From: Rhodosporidiobolus odoratus | Lineage: Eukaryota; Basidiomycota; Microbotryomycetes; Sporidiobolales; Sporidiobolaceae | DNA length: 64,000 nucleotides | Direction of reading: 5' to 3' | NCBI GenBank assembly: GCA_034387635.1 | Contig: JAOANU010000017.1 | Location: 62,001-126,000, forward strand | In this document: positions 34,235 through 44,893 of the stretch, in pieces | Position numbering within the stretch: position 1 is the stretch's first letter | Layout of the letters: each line of letters begins with the position of its first letter | Position numbers and translations under genes: made by a program | The notes under the pieces: generated by a model | The model's input: only the letters and a program-made list of their open reading frames with translations | The model's database searches: none | What the model was told of the DNA's origin: nothing

Positions 34235-37200
34235 TTACTCATCGGGAATAGTCGAGAGCGCCCCGCGCCCTCCTGCTCCTCCTCTTGCTCGTCCTCCCCC
34301 ACTGGCTCGTTGCAGACTTCCTCGTTGTGACTTGAGCTGCTGCTTGCGACCTTGTTCTGCCTGAAGTCGCTGCACAGTTGCGAGCTGCGTCGAAAGGAAG
34401 TCGGTGGTGCCGGGACTGTTGGGAGAACGGCGGTCAGACTGCTGAAAGTTAGAAGAGAGAGTGGAAGCAACGTACTGCATTCGGAGAATCCGCAAGATCA
34501 TCTCGCCGGAGCTCGTCACTTGTTGCTTCTTCTCGATCTTGTGAGCCCGGATCGTACCGAGGTTGCGTTGCTGATAGACGGATTTTGAGCGAGACAAAAC
34601 GGAATCGCTGCGGTTCGTAAGCTGTCGTTGCACTGCAGGTATTTATGGAATCAGCATGTTGATCGTATAGCAAGGCGGGGCTACTAGGATAGGCGCAGGG
34701 GACCAGGAAGAGACACCGCAGAAGGAGGGGGAAGACGACTTACTGGACTCCACGCTCGCCCGCATAAGGTCGTCTGCGCTCCACTCGTAGTACATACGAG
34801 CTTCGATGAGCTCTGCGGAACGGCGGCGATGAGTGAGCCGTGTCACCCAGCTAAGGAAAGAACGGAAATACAACGCACCGAGGTACTTGGCATTCCGAAG
34901 GTCTTCCAGCGATACTCCCTCGCCACCACCATGGAAGAAGTTGACGAGGAACTGCGAGCATCACGAGCATGGTCAGCTATTGCTCGCAAGGGACGGATAC
35001 CGAAAGAACAGCTAGCGCACCCCTAGCCACTTGTACACGACGTCGACCTCCTTCTCGCTGAGCGGCCGCATCTCTGTCGGTCGATCACTCAACGGAGGGA
35101 CAAGAAGGCCCTCGATCGTTGTCAAGATCTCCTTCCACAGGCGGTGAATGACGAGTTGCCATGCTGAGGACACGAGATGAACGAGATCCAAGCCAGGTCA
35201 GCTCTGCGTCGATACGATGTGAGGGAAAAGACGCACCGTCAGGCGTCAGCGACTCCTTGAGCGTCGCGAAAGTCAGCTCGAAGTAATCGAGTAGATCGCC
35301 AATCGCATTCTCAATCTCCAAGTCGGTCAAAGGCCCTTTCCCCTTCTTCTTCTGCTCGAGGCGTTCAAGCGTGACGGAGGAAGGCGCATTTGGGTCATCG
35401 ACGGGCGGAATGAGTAGCGCGGACGTAGACGTGTTGGTCGAGGCGGCGAGGGCGTCACGAACATAGGCGTTGAGGTGCTTGACACCCTTGTCGAGGTTGC
35501 CGCGCACTTTATCGAGATCGGGGAGGTTATATTGGCCGAGCTTAAGGAGTGACCGGAGGTTCTGATGCGAGATGTAGTGGCGGACGAAGGGGGACATCTG
35601 AACAGAGAGCGGCAAAGTCAGCAGAGAGCGAGGATAAGACAGAGAGAAACGCGCGGCGAACCTTGTCAACCATAGTCCTGACCATATCTCCCTCTGCTCG
35701 CTTGAGACTCCGGAAAGCACGTCCGAAGTAGAACTGAATATCGTCCTTCTCGCCTTCCATTGAGATGCGAAGCAGCAACCTCCCCTCCAGGGGCTGACGG
35801 TTCTGGTCTTCAAGACGGAACCAAACGTCCTGAGCGAGGAAGTCGCTAAACTTGCGCGGATCGAGGTGGATGTAAGCGCAGCCGACGTGATCGTGGTGGT
35901 CGACGAGGTTGCGGTGATAGACTGTCGCCCGCAGCCAAAGATCGCCCTTCACGGATACGTCGAGTGTTTCGTCCCATCTAGGGTCGTTTGATTCGTACAA
36001 GGTACGGGTTTTGGCGACTCGGTAGCCAGCGGGGTCGGAGAGGATAAGGAAAGGGTCGAGCTTCTTGGTGCGTGAGTTACCGGAAGGAGGTGCAAGATTT
36101 TCGCAAAGTACGATTTTGACGGTGAAGAGGAAGCGGGGCGGTGGGGCATTCGAGTTTGGTAGAGGCGGGGGCGTGTTGATTTCGACGATGCGAGAGACCT
36201 TGTCGGCGTCTAGAGAGTTGTACATAGTATCTAGCAGCCTTCGCGCCGCTTGGATGTTATTCAGCTTGATGCAGCTCTGCGAGATCGTACGAGGGTGAGC
36301 TTCGAGCGACAGGTGGTATCGCTCTTTGTGAAAAGCCTTACTGCCGCCTGAAACTCGAAGGGCTCGACCTTCTTGTCTCCTTGTACTGCCAGCCGCGCCT
36401 TCGTCAACCACGCCGAGGGTCGAGCGACGTCCTGATTTAAGGCCTCGTCCGCCTTGCGAGGGAACATCTCGTCGACAAACATCGACTCAAGTTGGTTCGC
36501 ATACTGCTCGATGGATTTGGCGACCGTCTGCGTAAGAGCGGATAAGATCAGCTTGCAAGCATGTAAGGGGGAAGGGAAGTCGTAAGCGCACTCTTGACAG
36601 CCCCGTCAGAAATTTGGCATTCTCGAGCTCGTTTGGCCAGTTTAGGTTCAGTACGAAGTCGACAGGCGCCTTGCATGATTCGATGAGGTCGATGATAGAG
36701 GAAGAATGCGTAGCGGTTTCTTCGGGTTCGAACTTTATATCGAGCCAGGTCAGCTCAGGAGGAGGGTTGAGAGCAGGATGGACGAACCTTGTCCTTGCTG
36801 ATTGCTCGGTTCACCCACTCGCTCGTCTGCGTGTCGGTCATCGCAAGCCATCGACGAACGTAAGGTTCGAACCAAGAGGAATAATCGATGATGAGTGGGT
36901 CACTACCCCGGGCGGAACGAGCGTTAGGTTCTTCTCTGCTAGCAGGGTACTAAGAAGAGGCTGGACGTACTCGGGGCAGAAGGCCGTATGCATCTCCTGC
37001 AATTCCTTCACGCTGTGATACAGATCAAGTAACTCGTCGTCGCCAGCTGCGCCTTCCTGCTGGGAGGCCGCGGCGAGAAGCACGATGCGAGATCGATCTA
37101 AATGCTGGACGAAGAGAGGAGCGGCCACGGAAATGAAGAGTGAAGGAGGATCAATCTGCCTGTGAGAGGAAGGTGTGTGCATCAGAATGACAAAGACCCA

Positions 37201-39487
37201 CCAGGAGGGCGACCGGCGCGTCTTCCCCCGTCCCCGTGGCAAGAAAGACAACTGGCGGATAGCGGGAGACAAATGGACGTACCCGCAAACCTTGTCCGGG
37301 AAAGCCCTGTCAAACCCCTTGACCTCGTCCTTGATCCAAGCCAGCATATCCAGCCATGGTTCCAGATCACTGCCTCGTTCCCGACTATCCACCTCCGCCA
37401 TCTTTTCCTCCCACGCCATGTCAACAAACTTGCGCATGCCCGTTTCGAGCTCGCTGAGCGTTGCGGGGAGGAGGGCGCCGATCGTCGAGGAGAAGAGGGA
37501 GTCGGCGTGGATCTCGTGCAATAAAGGAATGACGGCGGTGAAGGGAAGGGAGAGGAGACCTTGGAAGATTTCGAAGAAGCGGGTCAAGAGGGTGTCGAAG
37601 AGGAGGGACAGGGCGCGGAAGAGTTGTTGTCGCTGGAGATGGAGTCAAGTCAGCGGTCGAGGAAGACAGACAGACAGCAAAGAGGAAGCTGGGAAGAGAA
37701 CGCACGTCTTCGTTCGGCCATCGCCAATACCGCCATTTATCCTCTTCCCTCTTAACAGCCCCCATAGCTTCCTGCACGCACTCTTCCGGTACTCCCATCT
37801 CCTTGTAGAGTCCCGCTATTAACCCAGCAAAACACGCCGCCCGCTGCGTATTAGGGATCCTCCACCTCGCCTGGCAGTCTCGCAAAAGCTCCTCGTGGGC
37901 GGGAGAGAGGATGGACAGCGAGACATCTTCATCTGGGGGCAGGGTAGACATGAGGGCATAGTCGTGCTCGAGGGCGAGAGTGTAGAGGCGGCGGTAGTAG
38001 AACTTCGGATCGGGAGGTAGAAAGGTGAACCCCGAGACAGAGGCTGGTGGTGCATCCCCATCTTCGCCTTCGATCCCGCCGTCCGAGTTGATGATGACGA
38101 GAGAGCTGCGACTGCTTCTCCGGCTGCCATCGAGCGGAACACTCCCAGGCTCCACGGCTAAGCCCCCTGATGCACCACCCGCCCCATAGTTCGCTACGCT
38201 AGCCGTGTAGTTCTTGACGAGCTCCGGATTGCGAACGGTCATCTCCAACAGTAGCTCCTGCAGCTCGTCATTTTCCTGCTTCCGCCAGGCGGCAAACGCG
38301 TCGTCCGAGTCGAAGTCGGCACGGGAGAAGGGGAAACGGGAGGTGGGTCGAGGGGTTGGTGCAGAGGCGGAAGCGGGGCCTCCGGAGCCAAGCTGAGCGA
38401 CCGTATTGATGATGAGCTTGAGGTCGTTGAAGGCGGCCTGCATTTTTGTGAGGGTGAGCTAGGGAAGCAGGCTACAGGCTAGAGCAACATGAGTACGCAC
38501 CTGCTCTGAGCAAGCTCTCTTCAGCGAGGCAATGTCCCTCACAAGCTCAGCATCCGTTTTCCCAAAGATCGCTCCAACAGACCGAGCCTGCGGCATGTCG
38601 TCGAGGTTGACCGGGGCTGAGATAGGAGGGAAGTCGAGGGTATTGCGAGAGATTGATGCGGGGGAGGGAGGCGCCACGGCGGTAGGGGGGAGGTTCGGAG
38701 AGTACGAAGGGTAGGGAGAAGCGGCAGTCAAGGATTGGGAGCGGTCGTGTCCTAGCTGGGCGGAAGTCGCTGTTGCTGGCTCCACCAGCTTGGCGCAGTA
38801 TGTCTCGAGGCGGTTGACGAGCTCGCCCGGGACCCGCGAACAACTCTTGAGCGCGTCTCGAATGACCCCGACAAACCTTCCAACCTGATTGTTGAGCTCC
38901 GGTTTCCACTCGTCGCCCTGCAACCGCTTTTTCAGAACACTGCTTGCCGTGGTGACGAACATCAGGATGACCTCCTCAATCTGGCGGTTCTCCTTGAGCT
39001 TCTTGATGAAGCTCGGCTGAGCGAAAGTAGTGTAGAAGGCCCCAACCGTCTGCCGGAAAAGCGGATCCGAATGCGCCGAGTCCGCTCCTCTGGCTATTCG
39101 CTCCATTCTCTGGTCCAATACCTTGACGAACTCCTTCGGAAACCGCGACGACTTTGACGCGCTGGAAGACGAGTCTTTGAAGACGTCTCCGAGCGCGTGC
39201 AAAGCGTTTGACCACCCATCTGTCGCTCGAACGGATCCGGCGAATGAATGGCGGATCGAAGGACGTGCGAGTGCAGTGGCTGAGGTGGTACTGGCGGCGG
39301 AAGAAGAGGATGGTCCGGCATTGGAGGAAGAGGAGGTACCCGCTGTTGTTGGACCAGGAGAAGGGGGATTATGGCCAGCGGTCGCGATGTTATGATTGAG
39401 TATGGCTATCTGTAGGGTGTGTAGATAGACATCGCCATCCTCCCGCGGCACTACCGAGACTCGCGAGTCTGTACTCCTGGTCGTCAT
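34235..39487 (-). CDS. Munc13/Ync13-type exocytosis protein with C2 and MUN domains
   Basis: A protein of about 1,450 residues, the fungal counterpart of UNC-13/Munc13 (Ync13 in fission yeast), which readies vesicles for fusion at the plasma membrane. The start MTTRSTDSRVSVVPRED leads into a Ser-rich segment and helical blocks (ALHALGDVFKDSSSS, TVGAFYTTFAQPSFIKKLKE, EEVILMFVTTASSVLKKRL). The MUN region follows (YRRLYTLALEHDYALMSTLP, FEIFQGLLSLPFTAVIPLLH, LFISVAAPLFVQHLDRSRIV, SEWVNRAISKDKFEP). A C2 domain comes next (FTVKIVLCENLAPP, LDPFLILSD, YRVAKTRTLYESNDPRWDET, LWLRATVYHRNLVDHHDHVG). After it is the MHD2 part (HRLWKEILTTIEGLLVPPL, EKEVDVVYKWL, LNNIQ-type helices earlier). A basic Gln/Arg-rich tail ends at 34235. 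About a dozen introns. The C2 domain before the last MUN part is the usual fungal order. Confidence 0.85.
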
Positions 39488-40084
39488 GCTGAGGTTCGCT
39501 TGGCCAAATAAATGACAACAACCTCGGATGGACGAGTCGACGCGCTGCTGAAAGGCGTAGAGTTGAACACGACGGCTGGGTGCTTATGTCTGAGGCGCTG
39601 AGAGTGTTGGCTGATATTGTGAATGAGCGAGGTGGGGAGGCGGTGAATCGAACGAGTCGAGGGTGGAGTCTCTGGAGCGTATGAGCAACCGTGCTACCTC
39701 GGAGAATTCTCAGAAGGAGCGCCCCAGGATTTGCCAAGGTGGATGACCGACAGCGCAACGCGTGAGAAGGAAACCACCTTTTTCACCCGCCGGAAAGTCC
39801 TCGAGTCTTCGTCTCCCGCGGACGGAATTTTAGTCGGTGTCAGGCTTACCAGACGCTGATGTCAAGCGGGTCGAAGGATATCTCACGGCGGAAGTGGCAA
39901 GAACCCAGGCACAGAGCCAGTTCCCCTCTGTTCTCGCTTTTTTGCTCCGGACAGGAAACCTTACTAGCCACCGCACCTTCCAACGTGAGGCAGACTAGAT
40001 CAGCAGCGAGAGAAAGGCAAGAGCGACTCGTTACAGAAAGGACCGCCAGTACACCCTGCTTCTTTTCTTCGCTCGCTCCGTCGT
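39488..40084. promoter_or_regulatory. intergenic region upstream of the Munc13-like gene
   Basis: This 600-bp gap separates the start of the Munc13-like gene from the 3' end of pseudogene C and should include the Munc13 promoter. Short open frames here show no family features. Confidence 0.35.
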
Positions 40085-40980
40085 TCAAGGGCAACAGCGC
40101 GAACTCGCCCACATCTGCCAGCGCGGCTCGAACACCGGTTTGCCCGCAAGCTTGACTTTCCTACTCATCTTCGAGCCCGAGGCACCAGTCGAAGGGGTTT
40201 TGGAAGGGGGACAAGGGTCGACCACCTCGAGGCGGAAAAGGTGGACAAAGAAGCGAATGCGAACTGCGGCGGCGCCAGGTAGGTCGAAGACGCTGGGATT
40301 GACCAGGGCCACTTCATGCACAGAGATGCCGTCAGCTGCGCTGGACTCCGTCATGACGTTGGGCAGGCGCAGGGAGGAGGAGGCATCCGGAAAGGCGATG
40401 GCGCTTGTAGCATCCTGGTCAAACAGATCAGGCTGGTTTTGCACCAGGAGCGAATCGCGAGGACCGCGCGAGAGATGACAAGCGAAAAGAACGTCTACAC
40501 GCTGCTGAGTAGGTTAGAAAGGCTCGTAGAGGGAGAGATAGGAAGGGTACGGAAGAGGGAGAGGGCCGGAGAACTTACTGACTTGGCATCAAGGGCGAGA
40601 TCGTACATTCCTTCGTGGGCCAAATACTCCTCATAGCGTTCATCACACGAGAATGTATCTGTAAGGCGCTGGTATCAAGTTGAGGATATGAGGAAGATGT
40701 GCGGCACTCGGCACAAATATGAAGATCGACTAGGCGCTTGTGAGCGGTGGCGACCTCAATTCCTGCAAGCTCGACTGCACAAGGTTCCAGACCTCTGGCG
40801 GCACACCTTAGCTCGCGTCCTGCTTTGATCTCCTTCGAGTGTCCCGCTCTTCCTCCTCAAGCAAGTCAAGTCGATAGCCTTCCTCGCCGGCTCGAGCGCC
40901 TCCCAGGCGTGGGCGGCGCCGCAGAGGTCGATCGTGGGTACGAATACGCCGTAGAAGATGGTAGCGTGGCTGGAGCACAT
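40085..40980 (-). pseudogene. decayed member (copy C) of the tRNA-linked family
   Basis: The start is intact: MCSSHATIFYGVFV, then GAAHAWEALEPARKAIDLTC. Compared with copy B, about one base is missing just before VPPEVWNLVQ and another after LVQ (B has TAC GAG, C has T-C GAG). A third frame change precedes DTFSCDERYEEYL. Read straight through, the frame ends at CSRACRN and a stop near 40756. The last exon, 40085 to about 40480, is open and well kept: VQNQPDLFDQDATSAIAFPD, AVRIRFFVHLFRLEVVDPC and EPRWQMWASSRCC. It joins across an intron equivalent to that of copies A and B. Unless unusual splicing removes the damaged middle, no full protein can be made. Confidence 0.6.
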
Positions 40981-41292
40981 GATCGTGCGGTGAATCGTGA
41001 GGACGATGAGGTGGTGGAGTGCGCCCGAAGGAGGCGAAGCGGCGAGGAGGCGTAAGCCGTGTAGGGCGCGAGATAGGAAGTTGCGTTCGCTGAGGGGTCT
41101 GTCGGCTACTTGAGCGAGAACGGCGGAAAGGAAGTGAAGAGCAAGAATGAGCAGTCAAGCAGTCAAGGAGATTTGCTGTCTCGCCCTCCGCCGACGTTGA
41201 GATTGGCTTGACCAGGGAGCAGGAAGACGCTGGAGATTGCTGGATCGAAGCGATACCAGCGGGGGGAAAGGAAGGAAGGCAGGCAAGGGCGC

Positions 41293-41300
41293 AAAAAAAA
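41293..41300 (-). terminator. RNA polymerase III oligo-T terminator
   Basis: Eight A residues on the plus strand (T on the transcribed strand) lie six bases past the tRNA 3' end, matching the terminator of the first tRNA copy. Confidence 0.8.
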
Positions 41301-41305
41301 GGAAA

Positions 41306-41398
41306 TGATGTCTGTGAGATTCGAACTCACGCCCTTTCGGACTAGCGAACTCGGTAAGAGCCTTAAGCTAGCGCCTTAGACCGCTCGGCCAAAACACC
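41306..41398 (-). tRNA. tRNA-Leu (anticodon AAG, intron of about 13 nt), copy 2
   Basis: This is the exact reverse complement of the tRNA at 32609-32701, including the intron. All arms and the class II variable loop are intact. It lies in the right arm of the inverted repeat, upstream of pseudogene C on the same strand. Confidence 0.93.
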
Positions 41399-41602
41399 TT
41401 GGTACGCGCTCGGCCAATTAACCAATATATGAAACCGTGCTCAGTGTACCCTCCTCTGTCATCCGGTTTCTCTCTTTGTCCGACCTCCGATTCTTTCCTT
41501 CCTTTGCCATATCGTTACAGTCGATACCCATTCTGCCTACGCTCTCGTCTTATCTCACAGTACGTCGGGCGACTATCGCCATTTTCCTCGCGACCTTCCC
41601 AA

Positions 41603-42007
41603 ACGAAGTCTTTTCTCGTCCCCTCGCTGCTGCCAGAGCTGCAAGACGGCCATGCTTGGGCCGTCGAGACGAATTAAAGAAGTAGCGAAACCATCTTTCT
41701 AGTTCCGACGAACAATGTAACGACAGGACGTAGTCGGGCTGCAAAAGAACGGGAGGCTACAAAAGTAAGGAACAGAAGGGGCGTAGGAAAGCTACACGAG
41801 GATACCTGGCAACGAGGCCGAGTGACGAAAAGAAGGGTACGAAACATGGACAGGTGAAAGTTGAAAAGAGCCAACAACGAGCGCGAGGGACGGGGGAAGA
41901 CGAGAATAAGGATAAACGCAAGCCAGTCCACAAGGGACTCTGTACGATGATAAAGGACTGGTGGACACCATCGGGACGGGGTGGAGACCAGCTCGACCTG
42001 TACGCGA
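41603..42007. other. intergenic region, no gene recognised
   Basis: About 400 bp lie between the outer edge of the inverted repeat and the cyclin stop codon. The stretch probably includes the cyclin 3' UTR. No feature is seen. Confidence 0.4.
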
Positions 42008-43686
42008 CTAGCGCGCGCCCATCTCCCACACCCCCTCATGCCTCTCCCCAGCCCTGAGGTTCAACCCCAGTCTCCCCTGCGATTCCCTCGCCTTCGCATC
42101 CGACACCCTCATCTCACCCCTCACTAGCCTCTCCTGCTTCGCATACGTCGCAGAGGTGGACATGATAGGCCAGAGGTCGGGGTCATGTGCGAGGGCATGG
42201 ATGAGCGACGGAGATGGGGGAGCATAGGACGGGTCACGGTGGTGGTGAGGGTGTTGAATTCGGTAAGCAGCTTCGGGACGGGTAAGGTGCACTGAAGAGC
42301 GGGAATGACGAGGTTGATGCTGCTGCTGGAAGGGTTGGGTCGAGGTGCGCTGCAGAGGAAGCGGTGGAGAAGGTGTTCGCGGTCCGACAGAATCAACGGA
42401 CGAGAGCGTTGAGGTCGACGAGTGACTTGATAGCCGGGAGGTACGGTTCCCAGATGCGTGCGCAGGAGAGACCGAGGAGCGGTGCAAATCTCCGCTTCTA
42501 CCAAGAGAGGAAGAGGTCGAGTTAGGGTACCAGGATGGTGGCCAACTTCCATGCGAGTTGTTCGAGATCAAGGAAGAATACGAGGTTTCCGTTCGAAGCG
42601 GCGGACAACCCAGTACGGAAAGCGACGCAACCGGCGCGCCATGATGAGGCTGAACGTAGGAAGAAGGAGGCGTGTGGTGGTAGGGACCGAGAGGGCCGTG
42701 AGATGCGGAAATGCGATAGGGAGGAGTAAGACTCTTGGGTTGCGACCGTGGAGACGTCGAGGGTGACTCGGTGTAGGAGCGGGCGCGGTACGGCTGGCGA
42801 GAGATCACCTCGTCCTGCCTGTGCGAGTCGGGGCGGAAGACGGGGTTGACAAAGTTGTCGAGCTGCACTTCCTGGAGAGAGTGCGTCGGCGGCGCGGGTG
42901 ACTCTTCGGCGAAATTGATAGCTTTTGGCGAGGCGGAGCTGACCGGCAGACTCGACGTACGAGGCTGAGGCGGGCAGCAAGTCGAGGCGCCCGCTGCGGT
43001 ATATGGCTCGAGAAGCGGTCCGAGGTGGAGCATGAGCTCATCTTCGGTGAATCGCAAGTCGAAGTTGAAGATGGTGAGTAGCTGACGCTCCATCAAGTTG
43101 ATCTCGGCCGGATTGAAGTGGACTGCGTAGCGGCACCAGTGCTTATTTTGAGGCGACGAGTCTGTAGGGTGAGTGAAAAAGTCGGAAACGTTTAGAAGCT
43201 TCACGCAGCAAAGACACAAGCGATACATACCGTTCAGGTACTTAGCGACGACAATGAGCGTTGCCAAGAACACCCTATGCCTTGTCGTGTGGCATCCTCG
43301 AGCATGACTCGGCAATCGCTCCCTCAGCCTCTCCAGATACACAAGCGTGCACAGCAGTGTCGGCACGTGGCACTTGCTCTTCTTGACGATCGACTTGATG
43401 AACTCGTCGAGACGCGGGAGGGTGTCATCCGAAGAAGGTGAAGAGCCGGGAGTGAGCGGCGGCGTCGGTAGGGAAGACGGAGGAGGACGGCATTTGACGG
43501 CTTCGACGGTCTTCTCGACGATGTAAGCTAAGGAAAGGCAAGAAATTTAGCTTTGCGATTGCTAGAAGAGCGGAAGGAAGAATGCGTACCGACCATCTCA
43601 TCCGTCAGCGGCGATCGCATGAGCTGCAGCAGCGCCGCGTTGTGCGCCTGCTTCGGCATCAGCGAGCCTGAGTGTCGGCGGACCAT
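42008..43686 (-). CDS. PHO80/PCL-type cyclin
   Basis: Probable regulatory subunit of a Pho85-like cyclin-dependent kinase. The first exon encodes MVRRHSGSLMPKQAHNAALL and LMRSPLTDEMVA; an intron joins it to YIVEKTVEAVKC, the usual opening of a PCL cyclin. The cyclin box continues as LDEFIKSIVKKSKCHVPTLL, CTLVYLERLRERLP, TTRHRVFLATLIVVAKYLND, KHWCRYAVHFNPAEINLMER and LLTIFNFDLRFTEDELMLHL. About 300 Ser/Pro/His-rich residues follow. The protein ends in a short conserved-looking tail (GLNLRAGERHEGVWEMGAR). Introns lie near 43169-43230 and 43528-43588. The start at 43686 follows a CCGCC ATG context. Which PCL subgroup it belongs to cannot be told from sequence alone. Confidence 0.85.
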
Positions 43687-44893
43687 GGCGGGTCGCAGCA
43701 AGTCGGGGAGAGGAAGGTGGCGGAAGGTGAAGCTGGACGTCGAGCCCGTCTGGTTTGCGATGCGCGAGGAGTTTCGCTACGGCCGGCAAGCTATGCGAAT
43801 CGTTTTGAGCGAAACCGCAGGTGTACGAAGGTAGGAAGAAGCAGGAGTAGCAGCTGGGCAAGCAGTGAGAGGCTGAGTGGAGGGGAGCAAGCCTTTACGG
43901 AGCACGCTGGCCTGTTATGGAGGGTTTGCGATATCCTCGGGGCGCGGGATCGGAACAAGTTTGGTGCCCGAAGGTAGTGCATCTCCGAAGATGTATCAAG
44001 GGCGGGCGGGGCTGGCAAAGCTTGTCGCTGAGCCAGTATGTAGACGTATGACAAAGTGTGGCTGGGCCTGGGGTGCCTGGTGATCCAGTCGTGGCGATTC
44101 TGGTCGGTCGGCGTTCCTTTGCTAGCTGAGGGAAGGAGAAGATATACCGACGGGCGGGCTTCGGGAGGTGACGAGACCAGGGTTGATCAGCTTGAACAGC
44201 ATCGCAACCTAGCTGTACAGCATGAGCAGTGGTGGTGGACCACTTCCGCAGGCGCCAGGGTGGTATCCGGATTGGGTAGGAGTGAAAGAAGGGGCGGGGC
44301 AATTTCTGACAAGCCTCCTCCCAGAACGAGACACGGCTACCATCGGCAGGCTGGTATACTTTGTGTTCTTGAGCGCCATGCTTGCTGGCCCATGTCCCAC
44401 TCTGGGTCGGACTTGCTCTTCTCGCAGCGGCTCCAGCTGTCGTATGCGCTGAGTTTGTCGCAGCCAGCTTCGACAACCTTGATCGACCTAAATCGCGCGC
44501 CATTGACGGGCCCGGCGTAGCTGAGTGGTGCGTCAGCAGTCCAAGCATGAGTGGGTGTAGTAGCGTTTAGGCTAGAATTCCAGTTGGAGGGATGTTGCGC
44601 GGGGCGGGGAGACGAGGAGGATGAACGTCGTCGACGATTCTTGGCGGATTGCGGGAAGGGGCAGGCGACTGTAGCAGCTGAGTAGCAGACGGGTTTGCAA
44701 ATTCGACTGTGCCTGCAAGCGGACACGGAGAGGACAATGGGATTGCACCGCCTCGTTCCGACTTCTTTCCCCACTTGAACCTCTTCCTCCTGCTGTACTC
44801 TGGTCAGCTTGCTTTGCGACTGCGACCTGCTCAACTCCTCCGAAAGCGAGCACACCAGGCCTTCTATTGCAATCAGTCTTCCTCTCGCGCAAG
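43687..44893. other. divergent intergenic region, no gene recognised
   Basis: This 1.2-kb gap lies between the cyclin start (leftward) and the second vWA gene (rightward). A 217-codon open frame on the minus strand (43895-44548) has no ATG-to-stop structure resembling a known family and looks like chance. The region should hold both promoters. Confidence 0.35.

Larger units (their letters stand above)
40994..41602. repeat. right arm of a 609-bp inverted repeat
   Basis: Reverse complement of 32405-33013, same length, with only scattered substitutions. It contains the second tRNA-Leu and the region upstream of copy C. Similarity stops near CCTTCCCAA at the outer edge. Inside, the family genes continue to align but at much lower identity. 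Confidence 0.85.

Noticed and set aside
43895..44548. 217-codon open frame on the minus strand
   Set aside because: It lies in a divergent promoter region, lacks family features and overlaps other frames of similar length. GC-rich DNA gives such frames by chance.
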